Made by a program: the position numbers and the translations under genes
Notes under the pieces: model-generated
The model's database searches: none
What the model saw: the letters and a program-made list of their open reading frames with translations, nothing else
What the model was told of the DNA's origin: nothing
Assembly (NCBI GenBank): GCA_038049695.1
Contig: CP142454.1
Location: 90,356,501 to 90,420,500 of the forward strand
Source: Cinnamomum chago
Lineage: Eukaryota; Streptophyta; Magnoliopsida; Laurales; Lauraceae
DNA length: 64,000 nucleotides
Reading direction: 5' to 3'
Part shown: piece by piece, positions 9,824 through 19,062 of the stretch
How positions within the stretch are numbered: the first letter of the stretch is position 1
How the letters are laid out: each line of letters begins with the position of its first letter

Positions 9824-10455
9824 TCACCACCAAAGCAAAGAAGACAAAACAAAAGGCTGGGGGCAAGTTTACTGTCTCCTTCGTGTCTATCTTGCAAGAC
9901 ACGGATTCGGACTCAGAGCCAGAAGACGACACATCGTCAAGCCAAGTTGATGATCAACAAGTCCAGCCCGCTCTCACTCCGATGGAGACAACCGTTGACA
10001 TAGAAGATCCGACATCTGCTTCCTTCGTTGTTCCAGCAACATCAGTAGAAGAAAAGCCAATCTTCTTCCATAAATCGGGAGTTTCTTCATCAAATTCTTC
10101 GCTTGAACCTTTCCAAAATGAAGGTATGCCTCAACTATCCCTGTATAGTCCAATGGCACAAGCTATCATGAAGAAAATGGGCTACGACGCTCAGAACCCA
10201 ATCGGTTTGGGAGGTGGCCGTGGTATTATCACGCCATTGGAACCAACCCTGACCAAAAGTCAACTGGAAGGTTGGAAACCCCACCGCCACATAGAAAAGT
10301 CTTCACATGGGCTGGGGTATGATCCTGACGCTCCCTTGAGGCAGTTGACACAAAGGCTGCAAAGTCGTCTTGCCGACCAAGCCTCAACATCTCATATTAA
10401 TGAAGACATCGATCTCCCCGGATATCTCTTTGAAGAGTCACCCGTCGAAGATTAA
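9790..10455 (+). pseudogene. TE-A protease-RT linker with G-patch-like domain
   Basis: Part of the pol polyprotein, one frame off the protease ORF. After an acidic linker it has a G-patch-like segment around 10,150-10,250: a helix ending K-K-M-G-Y, then G-L-G-G-G and R-G-I-I-T-P. G-patch domains bind RNA or helicases, and in betaretroviruses one follows the protease; its role here is inferred. An in-frame TAA (10,453-10,455) separates it from the RT ORF, which continues in the same frame. The second Tat family has the matching segment at about 60,400-60,570. Confidence 0.7.
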
Positions 10456-10500
10456 GGAAGCTCACCCAATTGGTATGATTTCTCGGATGATGAAGAGGAA

Positions 10501-12035
10501 TTGACCGATGATACGGATACACGATTTTCTAGCCCAGAAGAACCATCATCTCCAAAAGAAGTGTCCTACTTCGACCTAGTTTCAACAGGTGATTGGGACC
10601 ATCTCATAGCAAATCTTGAGAAAAGTACCAATAAAGAAGACCCATGGACAAAAGCAGAGCCGTGGTCTGTAGATACCTTTGGAACTCCAGAAGGCTTTGT
10701 TGGGCTGGAAGCCTCCGAAAATATTGTGGAGGAACCACCTTTAAACCTTCCAACTGAAGATTCTGTTCAAAAGATAGACTTGGGAACACCTGATAACCCA
10801 CGTCCTGTATTCATAAGCAAGAATATAAAGGATGATGAGTTACCCGAGTATATCGCGTTTCTTCATGAGTTCGTTGAATGTTTTGCATGGTCTTACCCTG
10901 AGATGCCTGGCTTAGACCCCAAAATAGCAGTCCACAAACTCAATCTTCAAAAAGATATCAAGCCTGTCAAACAAGGCCAAAGAAGGTTCCGTCCTGACAT
11001 GATGGACAAAATTGAACAAGAAGCTCAAAAACTCAAAAGCGTTGGCTTCATCCGTGAGGAACAGCATCCTGAATGGTTGGCCAACATCGTCCCTGTGACA
11101 AAGAAAATCAGGGTCTGCATTGATTACAGAGACCTAAACAATGCATGCCCAAAAGATGAATTCCCGCTCCCTATACCAGAGGTGATGATCGACAACACCT
11201 GTGGGTTCGAGCGAATGACATTCATGGATGGCTTCTCTGGCTACAATCAGATAAAGATGCATCCTAAAGATGAAAAACACACAGCATTTCAGACCCCGTT
11301 TGGCGTGTATTGCTACACTGTCATGCCATTCGGTCTGAAGAATGTCGACGCTACATATCAGAGGGCTATGATGAAGATATTCCAAGATATGCAGCACAAG
11401 ACGGTCGAATGTTATGTCGATGACCTCGCCGTCAAAAGCAAAAGAAAAGAAGACCATCTCAAAGATCTTCGAGAAGTCTTCCTCCGACTTCGTAAACACG
11501 AACTGCGAATGAATCCCCTCAAATGCTTCTTCGGTGTTTCATCGGGTAAGTTTCTCGGATTCATAGTACGGAAAGCTGGCATAGAGCTTGACCCCACCAA
11601 AGTCAAGGCTATCCTAGAAATGCCATCTCCAAGAACCCTAAGACAATTAAAAGGGCTCCAAGGAAGATTGGCATACATTCGACGGTTCATCTCCAACCTA
11701 TCAGGGAAGTGTCGTCCATTCTCTCGGTTAATGAAGAAAGGTGTCGATTTTGTCTGGGATGCTGAATGTGAAGCCGCGTTCTAGGACATCAAGTCATACC
11801 TGGCTAAACCTCCAGTGTTGGCTGCCCCCACAACTGGAAAACCATTCCTCTTGTACACAAGAGCCCTTGACTGTTCTTTAGGCGCTCTACTCGCACAAAA
11901 GAATGACGAGGGAAAAGAAGCTGCTCTATATTACCTTAGCCGCATGTTGGTAGGTGCAGAGCATCGCTACTCTCCAGTCGAAAAAGAATTCTTGGCAGTG
12001 ATGTTCGCCATACAAAAACTGCGTCGCTACCTGCT
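10501..12035 (+). pseudogene. TE-A reverse transcriptase and first RNase H (broken)
   Basis: RNA-dependent DNA polymerase with the Y-V-D-D catalytic motif at 11,413-11,424. Upstream are the F-I-R-E-E-Q-H-P, F-M-D-G-F-S-G-Y and M-P-F-G-L-K-N blocks typical of Ty3/gypsy RT. Compared with the second family, three codons are missing before the I-R-V-C-I-D-Y block. TAG at 11,782-11,784 replaces a sense codon just where RT passes into the RNase H connection domain. The same frame then continues through F-L-L-Y-T-R-A-L-D until the solo LTR D1 interrupts it at 12,036. This copy cannot make full-length pol. Confidence 0.88.
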
Positions 12036-14063
12036 TGAAAGTTAGTGTGAATCAGATCTGAACTCCTTTTAAGAAGAGAGTTCTATAGCTGGTATTTTAA
12101 AACTTTTAACTAGGATAGGAATTAGAAAGCAAACCAGCCATGTAAATCACACAATAACACCATGCAATCATGATCAACTTGTGTGTAAACAAATAAGATA
12201 CAAAGGAGAACATATACCTGATGTTCTTGGGTTGAAAAACTTCTGAAATCTGAACTTTAAGATCAGATTCTTTAGACTGCAACTTTCAGCAACCTTGCTG
12301 GAATTTCTCTGCAGCAGGTTCCCTTCTAGTCTTCTCCTCTATTCCTCTTTCTCCAATCTGATTGGCTAGTGTCGGTGGGAACAAACTAGACTTCCCTCTA
12401 ATTGTCTTTGTTTGATCTGAAGTGAAGAACTCAGATCTGATGTGGGTTTTCTGCAGGAAGAAAACAAGGACCAGCAAGAGGAAATCTGATGTGCAATGGA
12501 CGTCCAAGGGTGTGAGTGCTGCCCCTCTTTCTTGTTTCCAATCTCTTGCACAACCAAGAGAGACTTTCTCTCCTTCTTCCCTCAATAATGTTGCACGCCC
12601 AAAGGGGGAACCACCAGCAATATATAATGCTGATATCTTGGAGAGAAAGTATCTTGAAAGAACTAGGAAACCAAGGAGAAAAAATAGGAACTTTCCAAAA
12701 AGAAAAAAACACACTCCATCATGGACGTCCAGCCCTCTTTCCTTTTCTATTTAGTTTCTAAATTGAATTAGAAAGCTACTAAACTTTAGGAAAACTTGCA
12801 CAAAAAAAGAACTCCTTCCAAGTAATGGGACCTGCACAAACTTGGGACCCACAAACTAGGGACCACATTGGCTAGCCCACACTTACTATGGCTCATGTAC
12901 CAAATAATTTATCTAGAGTTGTAATTCATGTATACCATCATGGGCCTATTTGAATTTACACTCAAAATTATTTCTCCACACATTTAAACAATTTAGGAAA
13001 CCTCGCCAATCTAGGAAAGTGGCTAGAGAAGGGACCAAAAGACATATTTGCCCTTGGCTTCCAAAATGACCAAAATATCCATGCTAACCCCATAGCAACA
13101 CTAGGATCATTTTAACCTTAACTCATTCCACTAGAGAGTTATGGTTGCACTCCAAGGACAAATATTAAATTGCAAATAAAGCTCATCATAAATAGACGAT
13201 TGTCTTTGACCTACCAAGTACAATGACTATAATGCCCCTCTATGTAACATCCATAATCAAGTACGTTAACCGATGTACTATCCTCCTTCTTGATTACATC
13301 TCAACCTTAGAACTTCATACCCTTGACTTAATCATCATCCGGATATCATTCTCTTGATCCAGGGAGCGACCCACAAGTTCAATATCCATATGGAACATCC
13401 ATATACTAAGATCTTAGATTCTGATGATTAATCGGATAATTCTAAGGGGACGATCATTCCATCACATCATGGCATAGATTCCATATTGCATTTGCACGTC
13501 CCAACTAATCAAGCCCGAGCACCCAAAACACAGAGTTGTTGACCCATGAACAGGATCTCACCCATAGTGAATTAAAGCACAAGAACTTGACTTCGTCAGT
13601 TCATCCACAAATGCTCAAGATTAAGAGCACTGGTCACTCAGTAGCAAGAGGTGATTTGATCTCTCTCTGTGATAGTACTATATTAGAGATCACACCTACA
13701 AGTGGTCCTGTTCAATGCATGACACATGCACTAATGAGATAAATCCGGAAAAGCCTCCCGTGACTTAGGTAAGTCACCCTGAATATAGGAGAGTATCTCA
13801 TTATAACTTATACCAAGATGAAGTGCCCAACTCCATCTCTCAGTTATGAACAAGTTTATTGTTTCAAGTGTCCATGACTCAGACCTTACTGTGTGTAGCC
13901 ACTACACACCTAAGTCATTACTAGAAAACAATGGGCCTTACACAACCATACATATACACAAGTATTAAGAGAAAGATGTCATTCCATTAAATAACCAATA
14001 AATATCCAGTTACAGAGATGTGAGTGCAGTCAGTGGGCTTTAGGGCATACACCAATTCCAACA
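12036..14063 (-). mobile_element. D1: solo copia LTR (Angela-like) inside TE-A
   Basis: 2,028 bp with TG/CA ends and a perfect target duplication CTGCT (12,031-12,035 and 14,064-14,068). Read on the minus strand it starts like the LTRs at 56,294 and 61,999 (TGTTGGAATTGGTGTATGCCC). No internal region is present, so it is a solo LTR left by recombination. It has two TGGACGTCCA palindromes (12,497-12,506 and 12,722-12,731) flanking a TATA-like region. Its ORFs are not conserved and I take none as genes. Confidence 0.93.
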
Positions 14064-14068
14064 CTGCT

Positions 14069-14722
14069 AGCCAACACAGTGTACCTGATTTCGAGGATCA
14101 ACCTCCTAAAGGTCCTTGTCACAAAAGCAGGTTCTCTCAATGCCCGACTAGCAAAATGGTCCATCCTCCTGTCACAATTTGACATTAGGTATGTACCACA
14201 AAAAGCAATCAAAGGCCAAGCTCTAGCAGACTTTCTCGCGGAGCATCCATTGCCTAAAGATTCTCCACTCAGGGATGATCTCCCAGACGAACCGGTCTAC
14301 AGTGGGGAGACTTCCTTATCAAATGCTTCCTGGCACATGTACTTCGATGGCGCAACCAGGACAAATGAAAAGGGAAATCAAATATCGGGAATTGACATTC
14401 TCTTTGTTAGTCCCGATAAATACATGATTCCGCATGTATTCTCGCAACTGGAACCATGTTCAAACAATGCAGCTAAGTACCAAGCCCTGATCATAGGATT
14501 GGAACTCGCCCTCGAATCCGGCATCACTACGCTGGAAGCTTTTGGAGACTCTCAACTGATCGTCAACCAGATGAATCAGAAATTTGAAGCCAGAAAGCCG
14601 ATCTGTTGCCTTACTACAACAAGGCACAATCGCTTCGATAAAAGTTCGACATCTGTCACATCACCCACATCCTCAGAGGTGAAAACATTCGTGCAGATGC
14701 CCTGGCTGGACTTGCTGCGTCT
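14069..14722 (+). pseudogene. TE-A RNase H end and second (archaeal-type) RNase H
   Basis: Continues the first RNase H after D1; the reading frame joins directly across one copy of the CTGCT duplication. From about 14,330 a second RNase H domain begins, with D in M-Y-F-D-G-A and a conserved G-D-S-Q-L-I-V-N segment. A second RNase H before the integrase is the hallmark of the Tat lineage. The position normally holding the catalytic Glu reads A-K-Y-Q, whereas the other family has A-E-Y-Q (near 44,335). A frameshift near 14,600 and a TAA at 14,639-14,641 break the end of the domain. Confidence 0.82.
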
Positions 14723-16123
14723 ATGGCAATCCAAGAAGGGGAAAACATGCAAGTTAGAGTGTGTCAAAAAAGGATTCTCCTTCCTCTCAACACACATCAA
14801 GCAGTTGCTGAATGCCACCAAGTGGTTGGAAGTCGGATCTCCGTCCTTAAACCTCTGATCGGCGACTGGAGGGATCCGTTCATTGATTGCATAATGTTCG
14901 GAATCCTACCTGAAGATCCAAAAGAACGGGTAAGCATCCAAAGACGAGCCCCGAACTTTCATTTGGATATTCCTTCAAAAATGTTGTATAGAAAATCCTA
15001 CAATGGAGTACTTCTACGCTTCTTGTCAGAACAAGAAGCTGAAGAAACACTCAAAGAAGTACATGCTGGTCTTTGTGGAGCCCATCAGGCTGGCCCTAAG
15101 CTCTACGATCAGATAAAAAGGTTAGGTTATTATTGGCCTACCATGGTGACTGATGCAATGCAATTTGCTAAGCGCTGCCAACAATGCCAAATTCATGGAG
15201 ACTATGTCCACATGCCTCCAGAATGGCTGCATCCTACAACGATCTCATGGCCTTTTGAAGCCTGGGGTATGGACATCATAGGTCCTATCTCCCCTCCATC
15301 GAGCAAAGGTCATCGCTTCATCTTTGCCGCTACGGATTATTTCTCCAAGTGGTCAGAAGCATTCGCGCTTAGTGAAATGAAGACCTCATCAGTCCTTCAG
15401 TTCTTGCGCACCAACATCATTTGTCGCTTCGGCATACCTAAAAGATTCGTCCATGATAACGGACCGCAATTCCGGGATCACAGATTCTACAGGTTCTGCG
15501 ACAAATACAAAATCCAAAGTTGTCCTTCAACTCCGTACAATCCTGCAGCGAATGGACTAGCAGAGGCCTTCAACAAGACGCTCTGCAAAATCCTCAAGAA
15601 AATGGTCTCTAGTCACAAAAGAGATTGGGGCGACAAACTGCCTGAAGCTTTGTGGGCCTATCGAACCACCGTTCGAGGACCAACCCATAGCACACCATTC
15701 TCCTTTGTCTATGGATGTGAAGCTGTTGTCCCTTTGGAAATTCAAATTCCTTCCTTAAGGGTATCTCTACAAAATGACATGACGCAAGAAAGCAATGTCA
15801 AATTGAGACTTCAAGAGCTGGATAATCTCGATGAGAGACGGCTCGAAGCTCTACAAAACATTGAACTCTACCAAGCACGCATGGCAGGATCTTTTGACAA
15901 GAAGGTCAGGCAACGCGCCTACAAAAAGGGAGACTTGGTTCTTACAGTAAGAAGACCTATGGTTTTTGCTCACAAATCCAAAGGAAAATTTGAACCAAAA
16001 TGGGAGGGACCTTTTGTCATCGACAAAATCTTCTCCAACGGCGCATACGCTCTTCTAAATATGGAGGGTGACAGGTGTATGCTGCCCATCAATGGAAAGT
16101 TCTTGAAGCGGTACTACCCTTGA
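14723..16123 (+). CDS. TE-A integrase
   Basis: Inserts the cDNA into the genome. It has an H-H-C-C zinc-binding N-terminus around 15,060-15,200 (ending C-Q-Q-C). The D-D-E core has Asp at 15,272, Asp at 15,455 (in H-D-N-G-P-Q-F) and Glu at 15,563, giving the usual 35-residue spacing. The C-terminal part contains the G-P-F-V-I-D segment and ends N-G-K-F-L-K-R-Y-Y-P. No chromodomain follows, consistent with Tat. The ORF is open, but the upstream end belongs to the second RNase H and it would be made only as part of pol; the ATG at 14,723 is not a meaningful start. Confidence 0.9.
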   Translation: MAIQEGENMQVRVCQKRILLPLNTHQAVAECHQVVGSRISVLKPLIGDWRDPFIDCIMFGILPEDPKERVSIQRRAPNFHLDIPSKMLYRKSYNGVLLRFLSEQEAEETLKEVHAGLCGAHQAGPKLYDQIKRLGYYWPTMVTDAMQFAKRCQQCQIHGDYVHMPPEWLHPTTISWPFEAWGMDIIGPISPPSSKGHRFIFAATDYFSKWSEAFALSEMKTSSVLQFLRTNIICRFGIPKRFVHDNGPQFRDHRFYRFCDKYKIQSCPSTPYNPAANGLAEAFNKTLCKILKKMVSSHKRDWGDKLPEALWAYRTTVRGPTHSTPFSFVYGCEAVVPLEIQIPSLRVSLQNDMTQESNVKLRLQELDNLDERRLEALQNIELYQARMAGSFDKKVRQRAYKKGDLVLTVRRPMVFAHKSKGKFEPKWEGPFVIDKIFSNGAYALLNMEGDRCMLPINGKFLKRYYP

Positions 16124-16490
16124 AGGCTTTCCCCACCGGGTCAGAGCAATGTCTACACGGCCAAAGCCTATTCCTAGGTATCTGCTCGTCAAACCCACTC
16201 CTTTTGGAATTTTCATCCTCTTGTTGAAATTTCTAAAAAAAAATCCCTCAAAACAATGTTTCTTTCATCGTTTCATTGTTAAAAAAAAAAAAGCAAATCC
16301 AAAAATCCAAGTTTAGGAGCCTCTTCCCAAACTTGACCAAAATTTTCGATCCTTGAACCCAAAATTCATGGTTTGAAACAAAATCAGGACCTAGGGATTT
16401 CAGCCCTAGTCCACCCCGGCTTTTACCACCAAAATGGTTTTGAGTCAAAATTTACGACCCTCATGTCTTTAAACAAAAAATGGTTTTTCA
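16124..16490 (+). other. TE-A 3' region, start
   Basis: Non-coding, oligo-A rich sequence just after the integrase stop. I see no gene or clear repeat here; the repeat arrays begin at about 16,495. Confidence 0.6.
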
Positions 16491-16494
16491 AAAA

Positions 16495-16890
16495 CCGCAG
16501 GGAAGCGACGTTCAGTCGATACTTGCAAAACCCAAAATCGGAAGGATGCGACACCCATTCGATACTTCCAAAACCCCAAAATTTCAAAAATCGTGGAGAC
16601 GCAGCGTTCCAGTTGATATCCACAACCCAAATTTAAAAACAAACAAAAAACAAAACAAAGGTTCAAAAAAACCTCAAAATTCAAAAATCGTGGGGAAGCG
16701 ACATTCCATTGATACCCACAAAACAAAATTTTTGAAGAAAAAAAAGCGGGGAAGCGATCCTTAGTCGATACTTGCACCCAAATCCGCGGGGAGGCGACAT
16801 TCCATCGATACTCGCAACCGAATGAGCAAGGAGGCGACATTCCATCGATACTTGCAATACCATTCAGCAGGGAGGGGACTTTTAGTCGAT
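16495..16890 (+). repeat. TE-A 3' tandem repeat array 1
   Basis: About eight degenerate copies of a unit with the core GAGGCGACATTCCATCGATA then CTTGCA, at roughly 16,498, 16,542, 16,592, 16,690, 16,748, 16,788, 16,829 and 16,869. The spacing shortens from about 50-100 bp to about 40 bp, and the last copies are the most alike. Tandem repeats in the 3' untranslated region are known from Tat elements. Confidence 0.85.
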
Positions 16891-16904
16891 ACTTGCATTT
16901 TTGA

Positions 16905-17650
16905 AAACCAAAAACCTGGCTTTCACGCCAAAAAACCCGTCTTCCATGCCAAAAATCCGGCTTTCACGCCAAAAAATCAAAAATCCGGCTTTCATGCCAA
17001 AAATCAAAATTCGGCTTCCATGCCAACAAAACAAAACTCGGTTTTCAAAAAAAAAAATCTGGCTTTCATGCCAAAAACAAAAAATCTGGCTTCCATGCCA
17101 AAAAGAAATTTCGGCTTTCATGCCAAAAACAAAATCTGGTTCTTACACCAAAAACAAAACCGGCTCTCATGCCACAAACCAAATCTTGGCTCTCATGCCA
17201 CAAAAAATCTTTGGCTCCCATGCCATCTCAAACTCGGCTTTCATGCCATTTTAAAAAATAAATCGGCTTTTACGCCACGAAAACCGGCTGTCATGCCACC
17301 CCAAAAATCGGCTTTCATGCCACCTCAAAATTCGGCTTTCATGCCATCTCAAAATTTTTTTGGCTCTCATGCCATAAACCCAAATTTCGGCTTTCATGCC
17401 ATCTCAAAATTCGGCTTTCATGCCATCTCAAAAAAAATTTGGCTCTCAGGCCATCCCAAAATTTGGCTTTCACGCCACCAAAATCGGCTTTCATGCCACC
17501 TCAAAATTTCGGCTTCCACGCCATCCAAAATTTTGGCTCTCATGCCATAAACCCAAATTTCGGCTTTCATGCCATCTCGAAATTCGGCTTTCAAACCACA
17601 CAAAAAAAAAACCCTGGCTTTTGCCGCAAAATCTGGCTTTCATGCCAAAA
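16905..17650 (+). repeat. TE-A 3' tandem repeat array 2 (about 24-bp units)
   Basis: Roughly 30 degenerate copies of a short unit, CGGCTTTCATGCCA plus a variable A-rich tail (often TCTCAAAATT). Unit length varies from about 18 to 35 bp, and neighbouring copies are more alike than distant ones, as in arrays growing by slippage. The ORFs read here in several frames are products of the repeat. Confidence 0.9.
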
Positions 17651-17851
17651 CAACCCTTTTGACAAAAGATTTTCACAAAATGACAACCTTTTGATCAAAA
17701 TTCTCAAATAAACATTCTCACCCAACCTTTGCTTATTTTCACCAAAAAGAATTTAAGTAAAAGGTACATAGAGTACCAAAAATGTTTTACATAGAGGTAG
17801 AAAAAAGAAGAAGAGAGAAAAGAAGAAAAGAGTTTGTTATAAATCAAGAGC

Positions 17852-18792
17852 TCAGTCTAGCAAGGTCTTCAACCAAAGATCCAGCTCCTCAAGCAGACTC
17901 TTGGCCTTAGCCTCTAAAGCTTCCAGGCCGCGCTTCGTCAAGATCTTGCCATAAAACGCGGCAGAACGCCGCGACCCATCTTCGGCACGAGGAAGCTCTT
18001 CCCAGAGAATTTGCCACTGCTCATACTCCTGAGTCTTTCTCTGGAGGCTGCTAACGGCTTCTTCAACTTGGCGAATCAGAGTTCCCTCTTTAGCACGGGC
18101 TTCTACAATGGCAGTCCATTTGGTAGCACTTTGTTCTTGCAAATGCTCAAGGCGCTGCCTAGCTTCTGTGACCTCCCTATCAAGACAGTGCAGGTCCTGT
18201 GTTAGCTCGATGATAGCCAACTCGGTAATGTTCCTCTCCCGAACGAATTGCTTCCGAGCCCGTGAGATCTCATCCATTTCAGATTTGATCTTACCGGATG
18301 GCTGCAAAAACATCTCATTGAAGAAGTCACCGCTTGGGAAATTCTTGGTCTCAGTCCATTTGTCACCCAAAGTAATGACTTCATCAACAAAGGCCTTGGC
18401 ACTTGCAATGTCCAGACCGACCTCTGCACTGTCAGCAAGGATGTCCTGTACATGCTTGACCATGCCAAAACCAGCTTCCAAATGGCCAGAAGAGAGAGTT
18501 TCAACCCATGAGCTCAATACACTCTTCAACACCTTCTTTGCATATTGGAGGAATGGCCCAGATGAAGATTCACCACGATCTGTTGGCTGACTGCCCATGT
18601 CAGGTCGTGGTGGAGAAGAAATCAAAAGGCTCTTTCCAGTCGGAGCCACTGAAGAAGCAATATCACCACAAAGTCCCGCCTCTGCCATGACGGGACTGGT
18701 AGAAGAAGCCCCTACTTCTGGATCGGCTGCTGGCATCTCCTGCTCTGGCCCTGAGGAAGACGAAGAAACTTCTCCTGTTGCTTCACAACCTG
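17852..18792 (-). pseudogene. Antisense gene exon 4: acidic linker and coiled coil
   Basis: About 313 codons. The first part is rich in Ser, Glu and Pro (linker). A helix-rich part follows from roughly 18,290 to 17,960, with heptad-like Leu spacing and many Glu, Gln and Arg, suggesting a coiled coil for self-association. It ends in a stop at 17,852-17,854. The acceptor region has two AGs three bases apart (18,794-18,793 and 18,791-18,790); either preserves the frame. No stop interrupts this exon. By recognition only, such a coiled-coil tail recalls gypsy-associated transposase_28/PMD proteins. Confidence 0.7.
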
Positions 18793-18866
18793 CTGGCAAA
18801 AACACAAGAAAAGGTATGAATATGATCTTGTCAAAAAAAAATGTCAAGATTATCACTATGAAATAC

Positions 18867-18974
18867 CTTTTTCCATAACTGGTGGAGTACTTTCTGCCTC
18901 CATCTGCTCATCCGAGGCATCGTCGAAAGCCATATCCATAGATGGCTCGAAGTATGAATCCTCTGGCGAGTCAG
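18867..18974 (-). pseudogene. Antisense gene exon 3 (108 bp)
   Basis: 36 codons of acidic sequence, rich in Asp, Glu, Ser and Met. It is too short to be noticed as an ORF and is defined by its flanking splice sites: acceptor TTTTGTCAG, donor AAAAAGGTATTT. Phase 1 at both ends, so it joins exon 2 and exon 4 in frame. The intron on the exon 2 side is 88 bp and on the exon 4 side 74 bp, both within the short range normal for plants, and both are T-rich on the transcribed sense. Confidence 0.7.
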
Positions 18975-19062
18975 CTGACAAAAAAAAAATGTCAGCATTC
19001 AAAAAAAAAATCTCTTATAAAAAAAAAAGGGAAGCGGAAATGGAAAAGAAGGAGAATCATAC

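Noticed and set aside
12286-12761. Several ORFs inside solo LTR D1
   Set aside because: Not preserved in D2 or D3 and located in LTR promoter sequence.
16905-17650. Regular short repeats resembling a CRISPR array
   Set aside because: Unit and spacer lengths vary, spacers are A-rich variants of the repeat itself, and the context is a plant retrotransposon.
16822-17711. Overlapping ORFs of up to 242 codons on both strands
   Set aside because: They are read through the 24-bp tandem repeats and show only the periodic repeat translation.
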